DNA of 49,306 nt from Clostridia bacterium (lineage in GTDB: Bacteria > Bacillota > Clostridia > Christensenellales > Aristaeellaceae): the NCBI GenBank assembly GCA_017463245.1, contig JAFTPN010000033.1, positions 1 through 49,306 of the forward strand, given 5' to 3'. This document shows positions 1 to 7,814 of the stretch, in pieces (positions within the stretch are counted from its first letter, which is position 1; every line of letters begins with the position of its first letter). Position numbers and translations under genes: made by a program. Under the pieces are notes generated by a model. The model worked only from the letters and a program-made list of their open reading frames with translations, ran no database searches and had not been told where the DNA came from.

Positions 1-585
1 CTTGCTGGCGCGGATGTCCGTCAGGTGGCGGGACAGCGCGCCCACATTGGGCGCAATGGACATTTCGTTGTCGTTGAGGATCACGATCAGCTTGGTGGAG
101 GCATTGCCCGCATCGTTCAGCGCCTCATAGCACATGCCGCCAGTCAGGGCACCATCGCCCACCAGGGCGATCACGGAATGCCTCTCTCCCTTGTAGTCCC
201 GCGCCCTGGCCAGACCCAGCGCCGCAGAGATGGCCGTGGAGGAATGCCCGGTCTCGAACACGTCATATTCGCTTTCCCCGCGCTTGGGGAAGCCGGAAAG
301 CCCGCCAAAGCTGCGCAGGGTGTGGAACAGCGAATAGCGTCCCGTGAGCAGCTTATGCACATAGCTCTGATGCCCCACATCAAAGACGATCTTGTCCCGA
401 GGCAGGTCAAACACACGATGGAGCGCCATGGTCAGCTCCACCACACCCAGGTTGGATGCCAGGTGTCCGCCCCGCTGGGCGACCGTGGACACCAGCTCCT
501 CGCGGATCTGGGCGGCCAGGTCATTCAGCTCCTCATAACTCAGACCCTTCAGGTCTGCCGGAGCCTTCACATCCTTGAGGTGCAT
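1..585 (-). CDS. dxs: 1-deoxy-D-xylulose-5-phosphate synthase, N-terminal part
   Basis: The first 195 codons of DXS, which condenses pyruvate and glyceraldehyde 3-phosphate in the MEP isoprenoid pathway using thiamine diphosphate. The gene runs off the left edge of the window. Visible family landmarks are an N-terminal LRxx[11 protein letters not shown]-type region, the FDVGHQSY motif and the thiamine-diphosphate motif GDGALTGG followed by NDNEMSI. The start is ATG at 585, preceded by GAGGAGG at a good distance. It is the last visible gene of a minus-strand run (hydrolase, murF, ddl, small membrane protein, dxs), so it may be co-expressed with peptidoglycan precursor genes; MEP products feed undecaprenyl phosphate. 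The identification is firm; the C-terminal two thirds cannot be assessed. Confidence 0.95.
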   Translation of the reverse strand, partial: MHLKDVKAPADLKGLSYEELNDLAAQIREELVSTVAQRGGHLASNLGVVELTMALHRVFDLPRDKIVFDVGHQSYVHKLLTGRYSLFHTLRSFGGLSGFPKRGESEYDVFETGHSSTAISAALGLARARDYKGERHSVIALVGDGALTGGMCYEALNDAGNASTKLIVILNDNEMSIAPNVGALSRHLTDIRASK

Positions 586-598
586 CGAATCCTCCTCA

Positions 599-1081
599 TC
601 AGTTCAAGCGATCAAGCTTGTGGCCGATCACCGGCAGCACAAACCGCGCTCCCCGCCAGGCGAAGAACATCATCCTCACCCGCAGGATCAGCATCACGAT
701 GGCCGCGGCGATATAAATGATCCACAGCCACATATTCAGCAAAAATCCAAGATACGGTATGCCGCCGAAGATGGCGTTCACCGCCATCAGCACCACCGCC
801 AGAGCGATGTGGCACACCGTCAGCGCCAGGGACTGGATGGCAAAGTGCCGCATCGCCCGGCTTTTCTTTTCAGCAAAGAACAAAAACAGCGCAAAGGGCG
901 GCAGCATGGCCGCCAGCGTACAGGTCAGAAGCACCATGCGGTTGGTGGCGATGATCTCCTCCACCCTGTCCCGCAGCGGCTCTTCCTCCACAGGCTCGGC
1001 CTCGTAATACTGCTCGTCCTCCCAGACTTCGTCCTGCCAGGGGCGGCGCTGCGCCGTGTTGGTTCTGCGTTGGCGATCCAT
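599..1081 (-). CDS. Small membrane protein, DUF4870-like
   Basis: A 160-residue protein with a charged, Glu/Arg-rich cytoplasmic N-terminus (residues 1-48), then three hydrophobic segments at about 50-72, 82-108 and 112-138, and a short basic tail ending in HKLDRLN. The layout ([18 protein letters not shown] between helices 1 and 2, then two long helices) resembles the DUF4870/Tic20-like small membrane proteins, whose function is unknown. It lies 13 bases upstream of dxs and 15 bases downstream of ddl on the same strand, so it is probably in the same transcript. No catalytic residues are recognisable. Confidence 0.7.
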   Translation of the reverse strand: MDRQRRTNTAQRRPWQDEVWEDEQYYEAEPVEEEPLRDRVEEIIATNRMVLLTCTLAAMLPPFALFLFFAEKKSRAMRHFAIQSLALTVCHIALAVVLMAVNAIFGGIPYLGFLLNMWLWIIYIAAAIVMLILRVRMMFFAWRGARFVLPVIGHKLDRLN

Positions 1082-1096
1082 GCTCTTCCTCCGTGC

Positions 1097-2317
1097 TTAC
1101 AGCTTGGCGGCTTTACAGCCCTTGGATCCCTTGGCACCCTTGGCACCACCCAGGCTCACGCTCTTCAAAATATCCGAGGTAAAGGCGTAATTCCGCAGGT
1201 TCTTGTCCTCGTGGGCGCGCTGGGCGCAGGTCACCATGCGGTCAATGAGCCTGGCATACTTCACGCCCGCATTCTCCCACAGGTAGAAGGCCAGGGAGCC
1301 GGGAATGGTGTTGATCTCGGTGATGTATATCTCGTCGGAATTGCGATCCCACATATAGTCGATGCGCACCACGCCCTTGCAGTCCATCATGCGGAAGATA
1401 TCGCAGCTCAGCGCCTGAATGCGGTCGCGCAGCTCCTCCGGGATAGGCGCAGGCAGGATGCGGTGCAGGCTGGCCATACCCTTGCTGCCGCCGCTGGCCA
1501 GGTACTTTTCATTAAAGTCCAGGAACTTCTCGGCAGAAATGGGCATTTCGATGGGCGAAGCCTCCACATCGTCGTCGTAGCCCAGCACAGAGCAGTTCAG
1601 CTCAATGGGCTTGTCGAGACCCTTCTCCACCAGCACCCGGCGGTCGTAGTCAAAGGCCAGGTCAAGGGAATCCTCCAGGCCTTCCCGGTCGTCGGCGCGG
1701 CTCACGCCAATGGAGCTGCCCAGGTTGGCAGGCTTCACAAACACAGGATAGCCCAGCTGCTGCTCCACATCCTCCAGGATGGCGGTGCGGTTGGCCTCCC
1801 ACATGGAGCGGGTGTACCAGGTGCCGGGCAGCACCGGCAGATCAGCCCCCTTGAAGAACTGCTTCATCATGATCTTGTCCATGCCGATGGCGCTGCCCGC
1901 CACCCCCGTGGAGGTATAGGGCAGGTTCGCCAGCTCCAGCATGCCCTGCAGGGTGCCGTCCTCGCCATTGAGGCCGTGCATCACCACCACGCACACCTCC
2001 AGGCGAGCCGCCACCACCTGCTCCGGCTTGCCGAAAAGCCCCTTGCCGGGGCGGGTAGCCAGCAGCGCGCCGGAACCGGCGGTGATGTCCAGATGCACCT
2101 GCTCAATGCCCTTGGCATCGGGGTTGAAATTCTTGTAGGTCTCGATCTTCCGCAGCGCCTCGCCGGTGTACCACATGCCCTGCTCGCTGATATACACGGG
2201 GATCACGTCGTACTTCTCGGTATCCACGTTGTTCATCAGCTGCACAGCGCTGATGATCGCCACCTCGCGCTCGCAGCTGCGGCTGCCGAAGATCACGCCA
2301 AGCTGGATCTTGCTCAT
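1097..2317 (-). CDS. ddl: D-alanine--D-alanine ligase (ATP-grasp)
   Basis: A 406-residue ATP-grasp enzyme that makes the D-Ala-D-Ala dipeptide used by MurF. Visible landmarks: an N-terminal FGSRSCEREVAIISA motif (equivalent of GGxSxEHEVS), the glycine-rich HGLNGEDGTLQGMLEL segment, FVKPANLGSSIGVS in the ATP-binding region, an omega-loop-like DFNEKY segment, and the metal-binding EINTIPGS near the C-terminus. It is longer than the classical enzymes (about 300-370 residues) and ends in an unusual Lys/Gly-rich tail, GAKGAKGSKGCKAAKL. It sits directly after murF on the same strand, which supports the assignment. A D-Ala-D-Ser (VanG-like) specificity cannot be excluded from sequence alone, but no serine racemase or VanR/S partner is visible. 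Confidence 0.9.
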   Translation of the reverse strand: MSKIQLGVIFGSRSCEREVAIISAVQLMNNVDTEKYDVIPVYISEQGMWYTGEALRKIETYKNFNPDAKGIEQVHLDITAGSGALLATRPGKGLFGKPEQVVAARLEVCVVVMHGLNGEDGTLQGMLELANLPYTSTGVAGSAIGMDKIMMKQFFKGADLPVLPGTWYTRSMWEANRTAILEDVEQQLGYPVFVKPANLGSSIGVSRADDREGLEDSLDLAFDYDRRVLVEKGLDKPIELNCSVLGYDDDVEASPIEMPISAEKFLDFNEKYLASGGSKGMASLHRILPAPIPEELRDRIQALSCDIFRMMDCKGVVRIDYMWDRNSDEIYITEINTIPGSLAFYLWENAGVKYARLIDRMVTCAQRAHEDKNLRNYAFTSDILKSVSLGGAKGAKGSKGCKAAKL

Positions 2318-2332
2318 GGAGCATTCTCCTCC

Positions 2333-3886
2333 TTATTGTTCGGAATAATTGTCGGGCAGGTCGTTTTCAAACAGCGCCACATCACCGGGTCTGCCGATCT
2401 GCCGCAGCAGCGCCGCCGCCTCGTCCAGGCTCCTCACGGGATGGATGTTCCCCTCCCCGAAGCCTGCCTCTTTCAGCCCCTCTGCAATGGGCTGGGTGTG
2501 CTTCACGCCCACCAGGATGGCCACATCCACGCAATCGGCCATCTTGCGGCCAAAGACGCGGTTGAATTCGTCCTCGCCCTCGCCCAGCTCCACCATGCCG
2601 GGGGTAATGATGATGCGCCGCCCCGGGAATTCCCGGATCACCTTCAGCGCAGCCTCCGCGCCCCGGGGATTGCTGTTGAATGCGTCGTCAATGATGGTCA
2701 CGCCGGTGGAGGGAATCAGCTGCAGGCGATGCTCCACAGGAGACAGCCGGGCAATGCCGCGGCTGATCTGCCGCAGGGTCAAGCCCAGGTGCAGGCACAC
2801 CGTGGCCGCCAGCAGGATGTTCTGGATATTATGCTCGCCCAGCAGCTTGGTTTCGCAAGCAATGCTGCCGTCCTTCGTGCAAAGCATGAAGTGGCTGCCC
2901 GCCGGGGACACCGTCACATCTTCCGCCCACACATCGGCTGTGCCGTTGCCGTTCAGGCAGCACAGGCGCTTGGTCTTGGTGGTCTTGTCAAACAATTCGC
3001 GGCAGATGGCGCCGTCGTCCGGGAAGAAGCAACAGCCTCCCTCGGGGATAGCGTCCATCAGCTCATACTTGGTTTTCTTGATGCGGTCAATGGTCTTGAA
3101 GGTATCCAGGTGCTGGGGGCCAACGCTGGTCAGCACGCCGTAGGTGGGATGCACCAGTCGGCACATTTCCTTGATGTCGCCCACGTGCCGTGCACCCATC
3201 TCCGCCACAAATACCTGGTGGGCAGGCTGCAGCTTGGTGCGGATGATCTTCGTCACGCCCATGGGGGTGTTGAAGCTTGAGGGCGTCACCAGCGTCTGAT
3301 ACTTCTCCGAGAGCATGGTGCCCAGGATGAACTTCACGCTGGTCTTGCCATAGCTGCCCGTGATGCCGATCTTGATCAGGTCAGGCCGAGCCTTCAGCAT
3401 CCGCTGGGCATCCCGGAAGTACATTTCGCTGATGAGCTTCTCAATGGGCCAGGCCAGCAGACCCGCCAGCGCCACCCACAGGGGCAAAAGCAGCGGGAAT
3501 GTCCAGTTAAAGGGCAGCACCCAGCAGATCAGGAAATATACCACCGCCGCCACGGCATAGAGGCGCTTCACGCGAGGGGTGAACACCAGCGGCTTCTTGG
3601 CCTTTTTCACGTTCAGCAGATCGAAATGACCAATCGCCCCCAGGGTGATCAGCAACGCACACAGGGTCACCAGCACCCGCAAAACGGCGCTGTCCGCATT
3701 CCGCAGGAAGAATCCCACCGCCAGCAGCACTACCGTCAGCAGCAGGCCAGGCAGCAGGGCGTTCTTCCAGTTTCTTTTCAGGGTGCGGAAATAGCCGGGG
3801 AACTGATAGCTTTCCAGCTGAAAATAGTGGATCAATCCGCGGGATGCCAGCAGGCAAGCCGCCGCCACCGCCAATGCATACAGCAT
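2333..3886 (-). CDS. murF: MurF-type ligase with N-terminal membrane segments
   Basis: UDP-N-acetylmuramoyl-tripeptide--D-alanyl-D-alanine ligase, the last cytoplasmic step of the peptidoglycan precursor. The 517-residue protein has four hydrophobic segments in its first 150 residues (about 1-20, 43-62, 69-88 and 110-147), then the Mur ligase core: P-loop GITGSYGKTS at 174-183, SSFNTPMG, the EMGARHVGDI motif, the HNIQNILLA segment and the C-terminal DDAFNSNPRGAEAAL motif. Ordinary MurF is soluble and about 450 residues, so the membrane anchor replaces the usual N-terminal UDP-binding domain. Its gene is followed by ddl 15 bases later, so the dipeptide ligase and the enzyme that consumes its product are coupled. 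Folate or cyanophycin ligase homologues are less likely in this context. Confidence 0.87.
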   Translation of the reverse strand: MLYALAVAAACLLASRGLIHYFQLESYQFPGYFRTLKRNWKNALLPGLLLTVVLLAVGFFLRNADSAVLRVLVTLCALLITLGAIGHFDLLNVKKAKKPLVFTPRVKRLYAVAAVVYFLICWVLPFNWTFPLLLPLWVALAGLLAWPIEKLISEMYFRDAQRMLKARPDLIKIGITGSYGKTSVKFILGTMLSEKYQTLVTPSSFNTPMGVTKIIRTKLQPAHQVFVAEMGARHVGDIKEMCRLVHPTYGVLTSVGPQHLDTFKTIDRIKKTKYELMDAIPEGGCCFFPDDGAICRELFDKTTKTKRLCCLNGNGTADVWAEDVTVSPAGSHFMLCTKDGSIACETKLLGEHNIQNILLAATVCLHLGLTLRQISRGIARLSPVEHRLQLIPSTGVTIIDDAFNSNPRGAEAALKVIREFPGRRIIITPGMVELGEGEDEFNRVFGRKMADCVDVAILVGVKHTQPIAEGLKEAGFGEGNIHPVRSLDEAAALLRQIGRPGDVALFENDLPDNYSEQ

Positions 3887-3887
3887 A

Positions 3888-4667
3888 TTACTCCTCCATC
3901 AGGAAAACATGAGCGATTTTGTTGAACCGCTGCACCTGCTCCAGATACGCAAAGTGCGTGCCGCCCTCCAGCACCACAAGACCGGCGTCGGGGATGTCCT
4001 TCTCCATCTGCCGACCCATCCACAGGGGCGTTTCCGTGTCCTGGTCGCCCCAGATGAGCAGCGTGGGCTGCTGGATCTTCGCATACCTGTCGCTGAGATC
4101 CAGGCTGATGACCTTCACGAAGGTCTGGCGCATTTCTGCGTCCAGCGCGTTATAGTCCCGGCTGCCGTACTTGTGGCGGAGCTTCTCCTCCATCTTATCC
4201 GGCAGAGAACCAAAGATTTTCATCTTCTTGGCCGTCTGGCACAGGGCTTTGAGCTTCTTGAACTCCTCGCTGCGCTTGCGGCTTTCCTCGGTCTGGGGCT
4301 TTTTGATGCCCGCCGCGCCTGTGAGGATGATCTTGGTAAACAGCGTTGCATCCTCCGCCGCCAGCTGCGCTACGATGCGCCCGCCAAAGGAGTGGGCGAT
4401 CACCGCGCAGGGCAGGAAGTTCAGCTGGCGCAGCACCTCCAGCGTAGCCTCAGCATACTCCGGCACGCCCCAGGGTTCCGGGGGGCGGCTGCTCTGGCCG
4501 TGGCCGGGGAAATCGATGCTCAGCACCTGCATATCCTTGGCCAAGTAGTCGGCCACCGGCTTCATCAGGCTTACATCACAGCCCCAGCCATGCAAAAGAA
4601 CGACGCGGGCATTCCCCTGCCCCGCCAGTTCATAATGGAAGACCGCACCCCTTGCACGGATCTCCAT
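3888..4667 (-). CDS. Alpha/beta hydrolase
   Basis: A 259-residue alpha/beta-hydrolase fold protein without a signal peptide. The oxyanion-hole HGWGCD motif lies near residue 26, the nucleophile elbow is AHSFGG (Ser about residue 93), an acidic residue follows in LIWGDQDTETP, and the catalytic His is in GGTHFAYLEQ near the C-terminus, so the Ser-Asp-His triad looks complete. It is the first gene of the minus-strand run leading into murF and ddl, one base before murF, so it is probably translated together with it. The substrate is unknown; the cap region (about residues 115-180) is Lys-rich. Confidence 0.85.
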   Translation of the reverse strand: MEIRARGAVFHYELAGQGNARVVLLHGWGCDVSLMKPVADYLAKDMQVLSIDFPGHGQSSRPPEPWGVPEYAEATLEVLRQLNFLPCAVIAHSFGGRIVAQLAAEDATLFTKIILTGAAGIKKPQTEESRKRSEEFKKLKALCQTAKKMKIFGSLPDKMEEKLRHKYGSRDYNALDAEMRQTFVKVISLDLSDRYAKIQQPTLLIWGDQDTETPLWMGRQMEKDIPDAGLVVLEGGTHFAYLEQVQRFNKIAHVFLMEE

Positions 4668-4705
4668 GCCCTCGCTCCCTTCGCGCGGCAGACCGCCGCT
4701 GCTTT

Positions 4706-4734
4706 ATCATACCATGGTTCCCATGGAAAGTATG
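4706..4734 (-). promoter_or_regulatory. Possible promoter with palindrome, cell-wall operon
   Basis: Upstream of the hydrolase-murF-ddl run there is a TATGAT that could serve as -10 (4706-4711), immediately preceded by the palindrome CCATGGTTCCCATGG (4712-4726). No good -35 lies 16-18 bases upstream, so an activator or palindrome-binding regulator may be needed. Weak evidence. Confidence 0.3.
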
Positions 4735-4740
4735 CTGCAT

Positions 4741-5196
4741 TCAATCATCCAGCCGCCAGATGTAGCGGCACTTCACCGGGCTGATCTCCCAGCGGCTGCG
4801 AATTTCCTTCGGCACATCCACGATGCGCTCCATTTCGCAGCCCAGCGCCTCGCAGGTGCGTCGGCTGGGAATGTTGTCCGGGTCGGTGGTGATCACCACG
4901 CTCTGCTTGCCCCGCTCCTTCATCAGCGGCTTCAGCAGCGCACAGGCGCGGCGGGCATACCGCTTGCCCCGGTAGGGCGGATCCACATGATACCCGATGT
5001 GGCCGAAATAGTACACGCAGGGGCTTTCCCCCAGCCGCAGGCTGATGCGCCCCGCTTCCCGGCTCACGCCATGGGGTGCGATGATGTAATCATAGCATTC
5101 GCCAAAGCCCATGGCGCTATCCGGCGGGTAAAGCCGGATGGGCACCAGGTCGATGACCCCATCGGTGAACGCAGGCTGGAACCTTCTGAAAAACAT
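4741..5196 (-). CDS. GNAT-family N-acetyltransferase
   Basis: A 151-residue single-domain GNAT. The acetyl-CoA loop is represented by VDPPYRGKRYARRACALL (residues about 78-95), followed by the NIPSRRTCEALGCE motif typical of the RimJ/RimL-like branch. It begins one base after the PfkB-type kinase gene ends, so the two are almost certainly one transcript. The substrate is unknown; GNATs of this branch acetylate protein N-termini, amino sugars or small amines. Confidence 0.8.
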   Translation of the reverse strand: MFFRRFQPAFTDGVIDLVPIRLYPPDSAMGFGECYDYIIAPHGVSREAGRISLRLGESPCVYYFGHIGYHVDPPYRGKRYARRACALLKPLMKERGKQSVVITTDPDNIPSRRTCEALGCEMERIVDVPKEIRSRWEISPVKCRYIWRLDD

Positions 5197-5197
5197 C

Positions 5198-6121
5198 TTA
5201 CACTTCCTGAACCTTCACCTGACCCAGCAGGCTGTCAAAATCCTCCGGCACGATCAGCTGCGTACCCTCGGTCATCACGCTGGCAGCGCCCGCCGCCACG
5301 CCGTAGCGGAAGGCATGCGCCATATCGCCTTCCACTTCAAGACCCTTCAGCAATCCGCCCACCATGGCGTCGCCAGCACCCACGGTGGACTTGGCCTCCA
5401 CCCGCAGGGCCGGGGCAAACAGCGTCTTTTCCTTGGAAACATACATGGCGCCCATGCTGCCCATGGACACGATCACGTGCTGCACGCCCTTGCGCAGGAA
5501 AATCAGCGCCGCATCCCGGATGGAGCGCAGCGTGCGCAGCTCCAGCCCCAGGGTGGCTTCCAGCTCGGAAAGGTTGGGTTTGATCAGGAAGGGATGCGCC
5601 TCCGCGCCCAGCTCCAGCTCCTTGCCGCCCACATCCAGGATGCAGTTCACACCCTCCAGGGCGCGCATCAGGTCGCGGTAAGTACCCACCGGGCATCCCG
5701 GGGGCAGCGAACCGGTCAGCACCGCATAGCGGCTGCCGGCGGTCTTTTCCCTGGCCAGGTCGAAGAAGGCCTTCAGCTGCGTCTCGTTCATGGGCGCACC
5801 GGCCTCGTTCAGCTCCGTCACACCCTTGCCGTCCAGGCTGACGATCTTGGTGTTGGTGCGCACGCTGCCCGGCACGGTGAGGAAGGCGTTCTTCATGCCT
5901 TCCTTGTTCAGCATGGCCTGCAGGCGGTCAGCACCGTCCTCGCCCATCACACCCAGGCATTGGCAGTTCAGGCCAAGGCGCTGCGCTACCACAGCCACAT
6001 TGATGCCCTTGCCGCCCATATCGGTGCGGGAGGTACGGATGCGGTTCACCTCGCCCACTTCCAGCGCAGGAACCTCCACCGTCTTATCAAAAGAGGGATT
6101 CATGCAAATCGACGTAATCAT
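5198..6121 (-). CDS. 1-phosphofructokinase family (PfkB) kinase
   Basis: A 307-residue PfkB-family sugar-phosphate kinase, closest in pattern to 1-phosphofructokinase/tagatose-6-phosphate kinase: N-terminal CMNPSFDKTVEV, the GGKGINVA signature, TGSLPPG, KPNLSELE and the catalytic STVGAGDAMVGG near residue 250. It would phosphorylate a sugar phosphate at C1 or C6 with ATP. The ATG at 6121 with GGGGGTG seven bases upstream is chosen over the upstream TTG. No PTS gene accompanies it in the window, so the exact substrate (fructose 1-P, tagatose 6-P) is open. A strong promoter lies upstream. Confidence 0.85.
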   Translation of the reverse strand: MITSICMNPSFDKTVEVPALEVGEVNRIRTSRTDMGGKGINVAVVAQRLGLNCQCLGVMGEDGADRLQAMLNKEGMKNAFLTVPGSVRTNTKIVSLDGKGVTELNEAGAPMNETQLKAFFDLAREKTAGSRYAVLTGSLPPGCPVGTYRDLMRALEGVNCILDVGGKELELGAEAHPFLIKPNLSELEATLGLELRTLRSIRDAALIFLRKGVQHVIVSMGSMGAMYVSKEKTLFAPALRVEAKSTVGAGDAMVGGLLKGLEVEGDMAHAFRYGVAAGAASVMTEGTQLIVPEDFDSLLGQVKVQEV

Positions 6122-6151
6122 CAAAGCACCCCCATGTTCTCATACTGTCCT

Positions 6152-6180
6152 ATTATACCATTTTGTTGCACATCATGCAA
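6152..6180 (-). promoter_or_regulatory. Sigma-A promoter for PfkB kinase-GNAT
   Basis: TTGCAT (6175-6180) and a perfect TATAAT (6152-6157) are separated by 17 bases. The start codon follows about 30 bases downstream of the -10. Confidence 0.75.
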
Positions 6181-6185
6181 CCACA

Positions 6186-6223
6186 GAAAAAACGCCCCCG
6201 CACAGAGCCAGGCCTGTACGGGG
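6186..6223 (-). terminator. Intrinsic terminator after MFS gene
   Basis: A 10-bp stem, CCCCGTACAG pairing with CTGTGCGGGG (one G-U), with an 8-base loop, is followed by six U residues, 31 bases past the MFS stop codon. Confidence 0.88.
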
Positions 6224-6253
6224 ACGCCCACCCACGCGGGATGGTCGAATCAA

Positions 6254-7549
6254 TTATTTTTCAAGCTCCTTATACACCGGCTTTCCAATGCGGGTCAGGC
6301 AAAGGCTGCACCCCAGCACACCCACGATGAAGAACATCAGGGCAATGCCGTCGCCCTTCCCCGTGCCGAACACCGCGCCTGCGATCCGCTGCATGGCAGC
6401 ATTTCCGGCCATCATGGGTTCAAACACATGGTCAGCCAGCACGCCGCCCAGCAGAAGCCCCAAAGGCACCGTGCAGTTTTGCAGCGTATCCTTCACGGAA
6501 AAGACGCGCCCCTGCATCTCCATGGGAACGCACTCCCGCAGCACGGCCATCAGGTTGGCATTCATGTACGCCGCCGTCATATAGGTGGCAAAAGCAGCCG
6601 CGCACCACACCCAGGGCGACCGGGAGAGGCTCTGCATGATGTTGCCCGAAAACACAAAGGCATAGGCAAGAAACATGGCCTTCGTCTTGTTCTTTGCCGG
6701 CTTCATCACGGCAACGATCAGGCTTCCCGCCAGCAGCCCCAGGGCAATGTAGCTTTGCACCATGCCCAGCGCCTGCTGGTCGTTGCCCGTTCTGCCCAGC
6801 ACAAAGGGTGCAAGCATGCCGTCGTTGCCCATTTTCGCAAGCAGGTTCACCACCGCCAGGAACAGCGTCAGGTGCAGGATGGCCTTATGCTCCCCAAGGA
6901 AGCGGATGCCATCCATCAGGCTCTTTCTGAACGGCTCTGCTGCTTCCTTCTTTGCTCTTGCCACCTCCGGCAGCCTGATGAACAGCAGCAGCGATAAGAA
7001 CGCCACCGCAAAGCTTGCCAGATCGCAGATCAGCACCAGCTTCAATCCGCCCCGCGCCAGCAGCACGCCGCCCAGCGCCGGAGAGAGAATGGACACCGCC
7101 GCACCCGCAAAGCCTTGCAGCCCGCCAGCCCTGGCATAATGCTCCTTGGGTACCAGCAGGCTTGTGGCCACATAGGAGGCCGGAACCTGAAAGGCATTCA
7201 TCAGGCTCAGCAGCACATTGATGAGATACAAATGCCATATCCTGAGTGCAGACAAGGAATACAGCGCCAGCACCGCCGCTGTGCCGCAGGCCGCCGCCAG
7301 GTCAGAAATCAGCATGATGCGCTTCTTATCCCAGCAGTCTGCCAGCGTTCCGGCAATGAAGCGGAAGAGGATCGTGGGCAAAAAGGAACACAGCGTCAGC
7401 AGCGTTGTGCTGGAGGCGGTTCCCTCCTGGCCGTAAACCCAGATGGTCAGCGCATAATTGGTCATGGCTGTACCAAGGGCAGATACAGCCTGGGAACTCC
7501 ACAGGATCAGAAACTTCCGCAGTTCTTTGATGATCGTAAACTTTTTCAT
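6254..7549 (-). CDS. MFS efflux transporter, Mef-like (DHA3 type)
   Basis: A 431-residue, 12-helix major facilitator. The N-terminus (KKFTIIKELRKFLILWSSQA) and the first intracellular loop AGTLADCWDKKRIMLISDL match the drug:H+ antiporter branch that contains Mef macrolide pumps and enterobactin exporters. It would expel a drug or natural product using the proton gradient. The ATG at 7549 has AAGGAG seven bases upstream, but that ribosome binding site is inside an RNA hairpin (see 7550-7669) and follows an 18-codon ORF, so expression is probably inducible. It ends at a strong terminator and is monocistronic. A macrolide or other ribosome-targeting antibiotic as substrate is an inference from the leader arrangement, not from the protein. 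Confidence 0.87.
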   Translation of the reverse strand: MKKFTIIKELRKFLILWSSQAVSALGTAMTNYALTIWVYGQEGTASSTTLLTLCSFLPTILFRFIAGTLADCWDKKRIMLISDLAAACGTAAVLALYSLSALRIWHLYLINVLLSLMNAFQVPASYVATSLLVPKEHYARAGGLQGFAGAAVSILSPALGGVLLARGGLKLVLICDLASFAVAFLSLLLFIRLPEVARAKKEAAEPFRKSLMDGIRFLGEHKAILHLTLFLAVVNLLAKMGNDGMLAPFVLGRTGNDQQALGMVQSYIALGLLAGSLIVAVMKPAKNKTKAMFLAYAFVFSGNIMQSLSRSPWVWCAAAFATYMTAAYMNANLMAVLRECVPMEMQGRVFSVKDTLQNCTVPLGLLLGGVLADHVFEPMMAGNAAMQRIAGAVFGTGKGDGIALMFFIVGVLGCSLCLTRIGKPVYKELEK

Positions 7550-7669
7550 GGCTTTGCTCCTTACAATTATTTTGAATCATGTAAGCAGCGCAAAGCCCAA
7601 TGCGGACGATCAGTCAATCAGGTCACTTGCTCCGTGCAGGCATCGTCCTATCAGACCTTGCGCGGAGCA
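7550..7669 (-). promoter_or_regulatory. Putative translational attenuator of the MFS gene
   Basis: Three inverted repeats are visible in the leader transcript. Stem A: TGCTCCG, within the last codons of the small ORF (7663-7669), with CGGAGCA (7628-7634). Stem B: GGACGAT (7642-7648) with ATCGTCC (7604-7610); A and B interlock and cannot easily coexist. Stem C: GGCTTTGC (7590-7597) with GCAAAGCC (7550-7557), reinforced by CTTAC/GTAAG (7581-7585 and 7560-7564); it ends at the MFS start codon and hides AAGGAG (7557-7562). No U-tract follows stem C, so control would be at translation. The arrangement parallels ErmC-type attenuation, by inference. Confidence 0.6.
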
Positions 7670-7707
7670 GAGACATCTGCGGGCAAAGGCAGCCAGGTGA
7701 TGGGCAT
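7651..7707 (-). CDS. 18-residue leader peptide MPITWLPLPADVSAPRKV
   Basis: A tiny ORF of 18 codons plus TGA. It has a strong ribosome binding site (GGAGGT, seven bases before the ATG) and follows a good promoter by about 37 bases. The peptide is Pro-rich (four prolines, WLPLP in the middle) and ends in Pro-Arg-Lys-Val, which could favour ribosome arrest. Its last codons form the left arm of stem A of the downstream hairpin system. It does not match the leader peptides of ermC, ermB or mef(A) that I remember. Role by inference: sensor ORF for antibiotic-dependent ribosome stalling that opens the MFS ribosome binding site. Confidence 0.62.
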   Translation of the reverse strand: MPITWLPLPADVSAPRKV

Positions 7708-7744
7708 GGTAGCACCTCCATTTTCAATGAATTTCTGTTATTTC

Positions 7745-7773
7745 ATTATAGCATAGTTCAAACCATCGGTAAA
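7745..7773 (-). promoter_or_regulatory. Sigma-A promoter for leader ORF and MFS gene
   Basis: TTTACC (7768-7773) and a perfect TATAAT (7745-7750) are separated by 17 bases. Transcription should start near 7738, about 30 bases before the leader ORF, leaving a leader of about 190 bases before the MFS gene. Confidence 0.75.
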
Positions 7774-7810
7774 GAAAAAACAGCCCGGGAAGCTTCTTCT
7801 CCCCAGGCTG
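7774..7810 (-). terminator. Intrinsic terminator of metG-tatD operon
   Basis: CAGCCTGGG pairs with CCCGGGCTG (one G-U) and is followed by six U residues, directly after the Nudix remnant. Confidence 0.85.
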
Positions 7811-7814
7811 CCGT

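Noticed and set aside
575-3280. Very long plus-strand open frame opposite ddl and murF
   Set aside because: It is an antisense shadow of GC-rich coding sequence: His/Gln/Leu-rich, no domain, no ribosome binding site; the minus-strand genes have clear motifs. The same holds for other long opposite frames, for example 18810-22307, 39360-41825 and 47444-49144.
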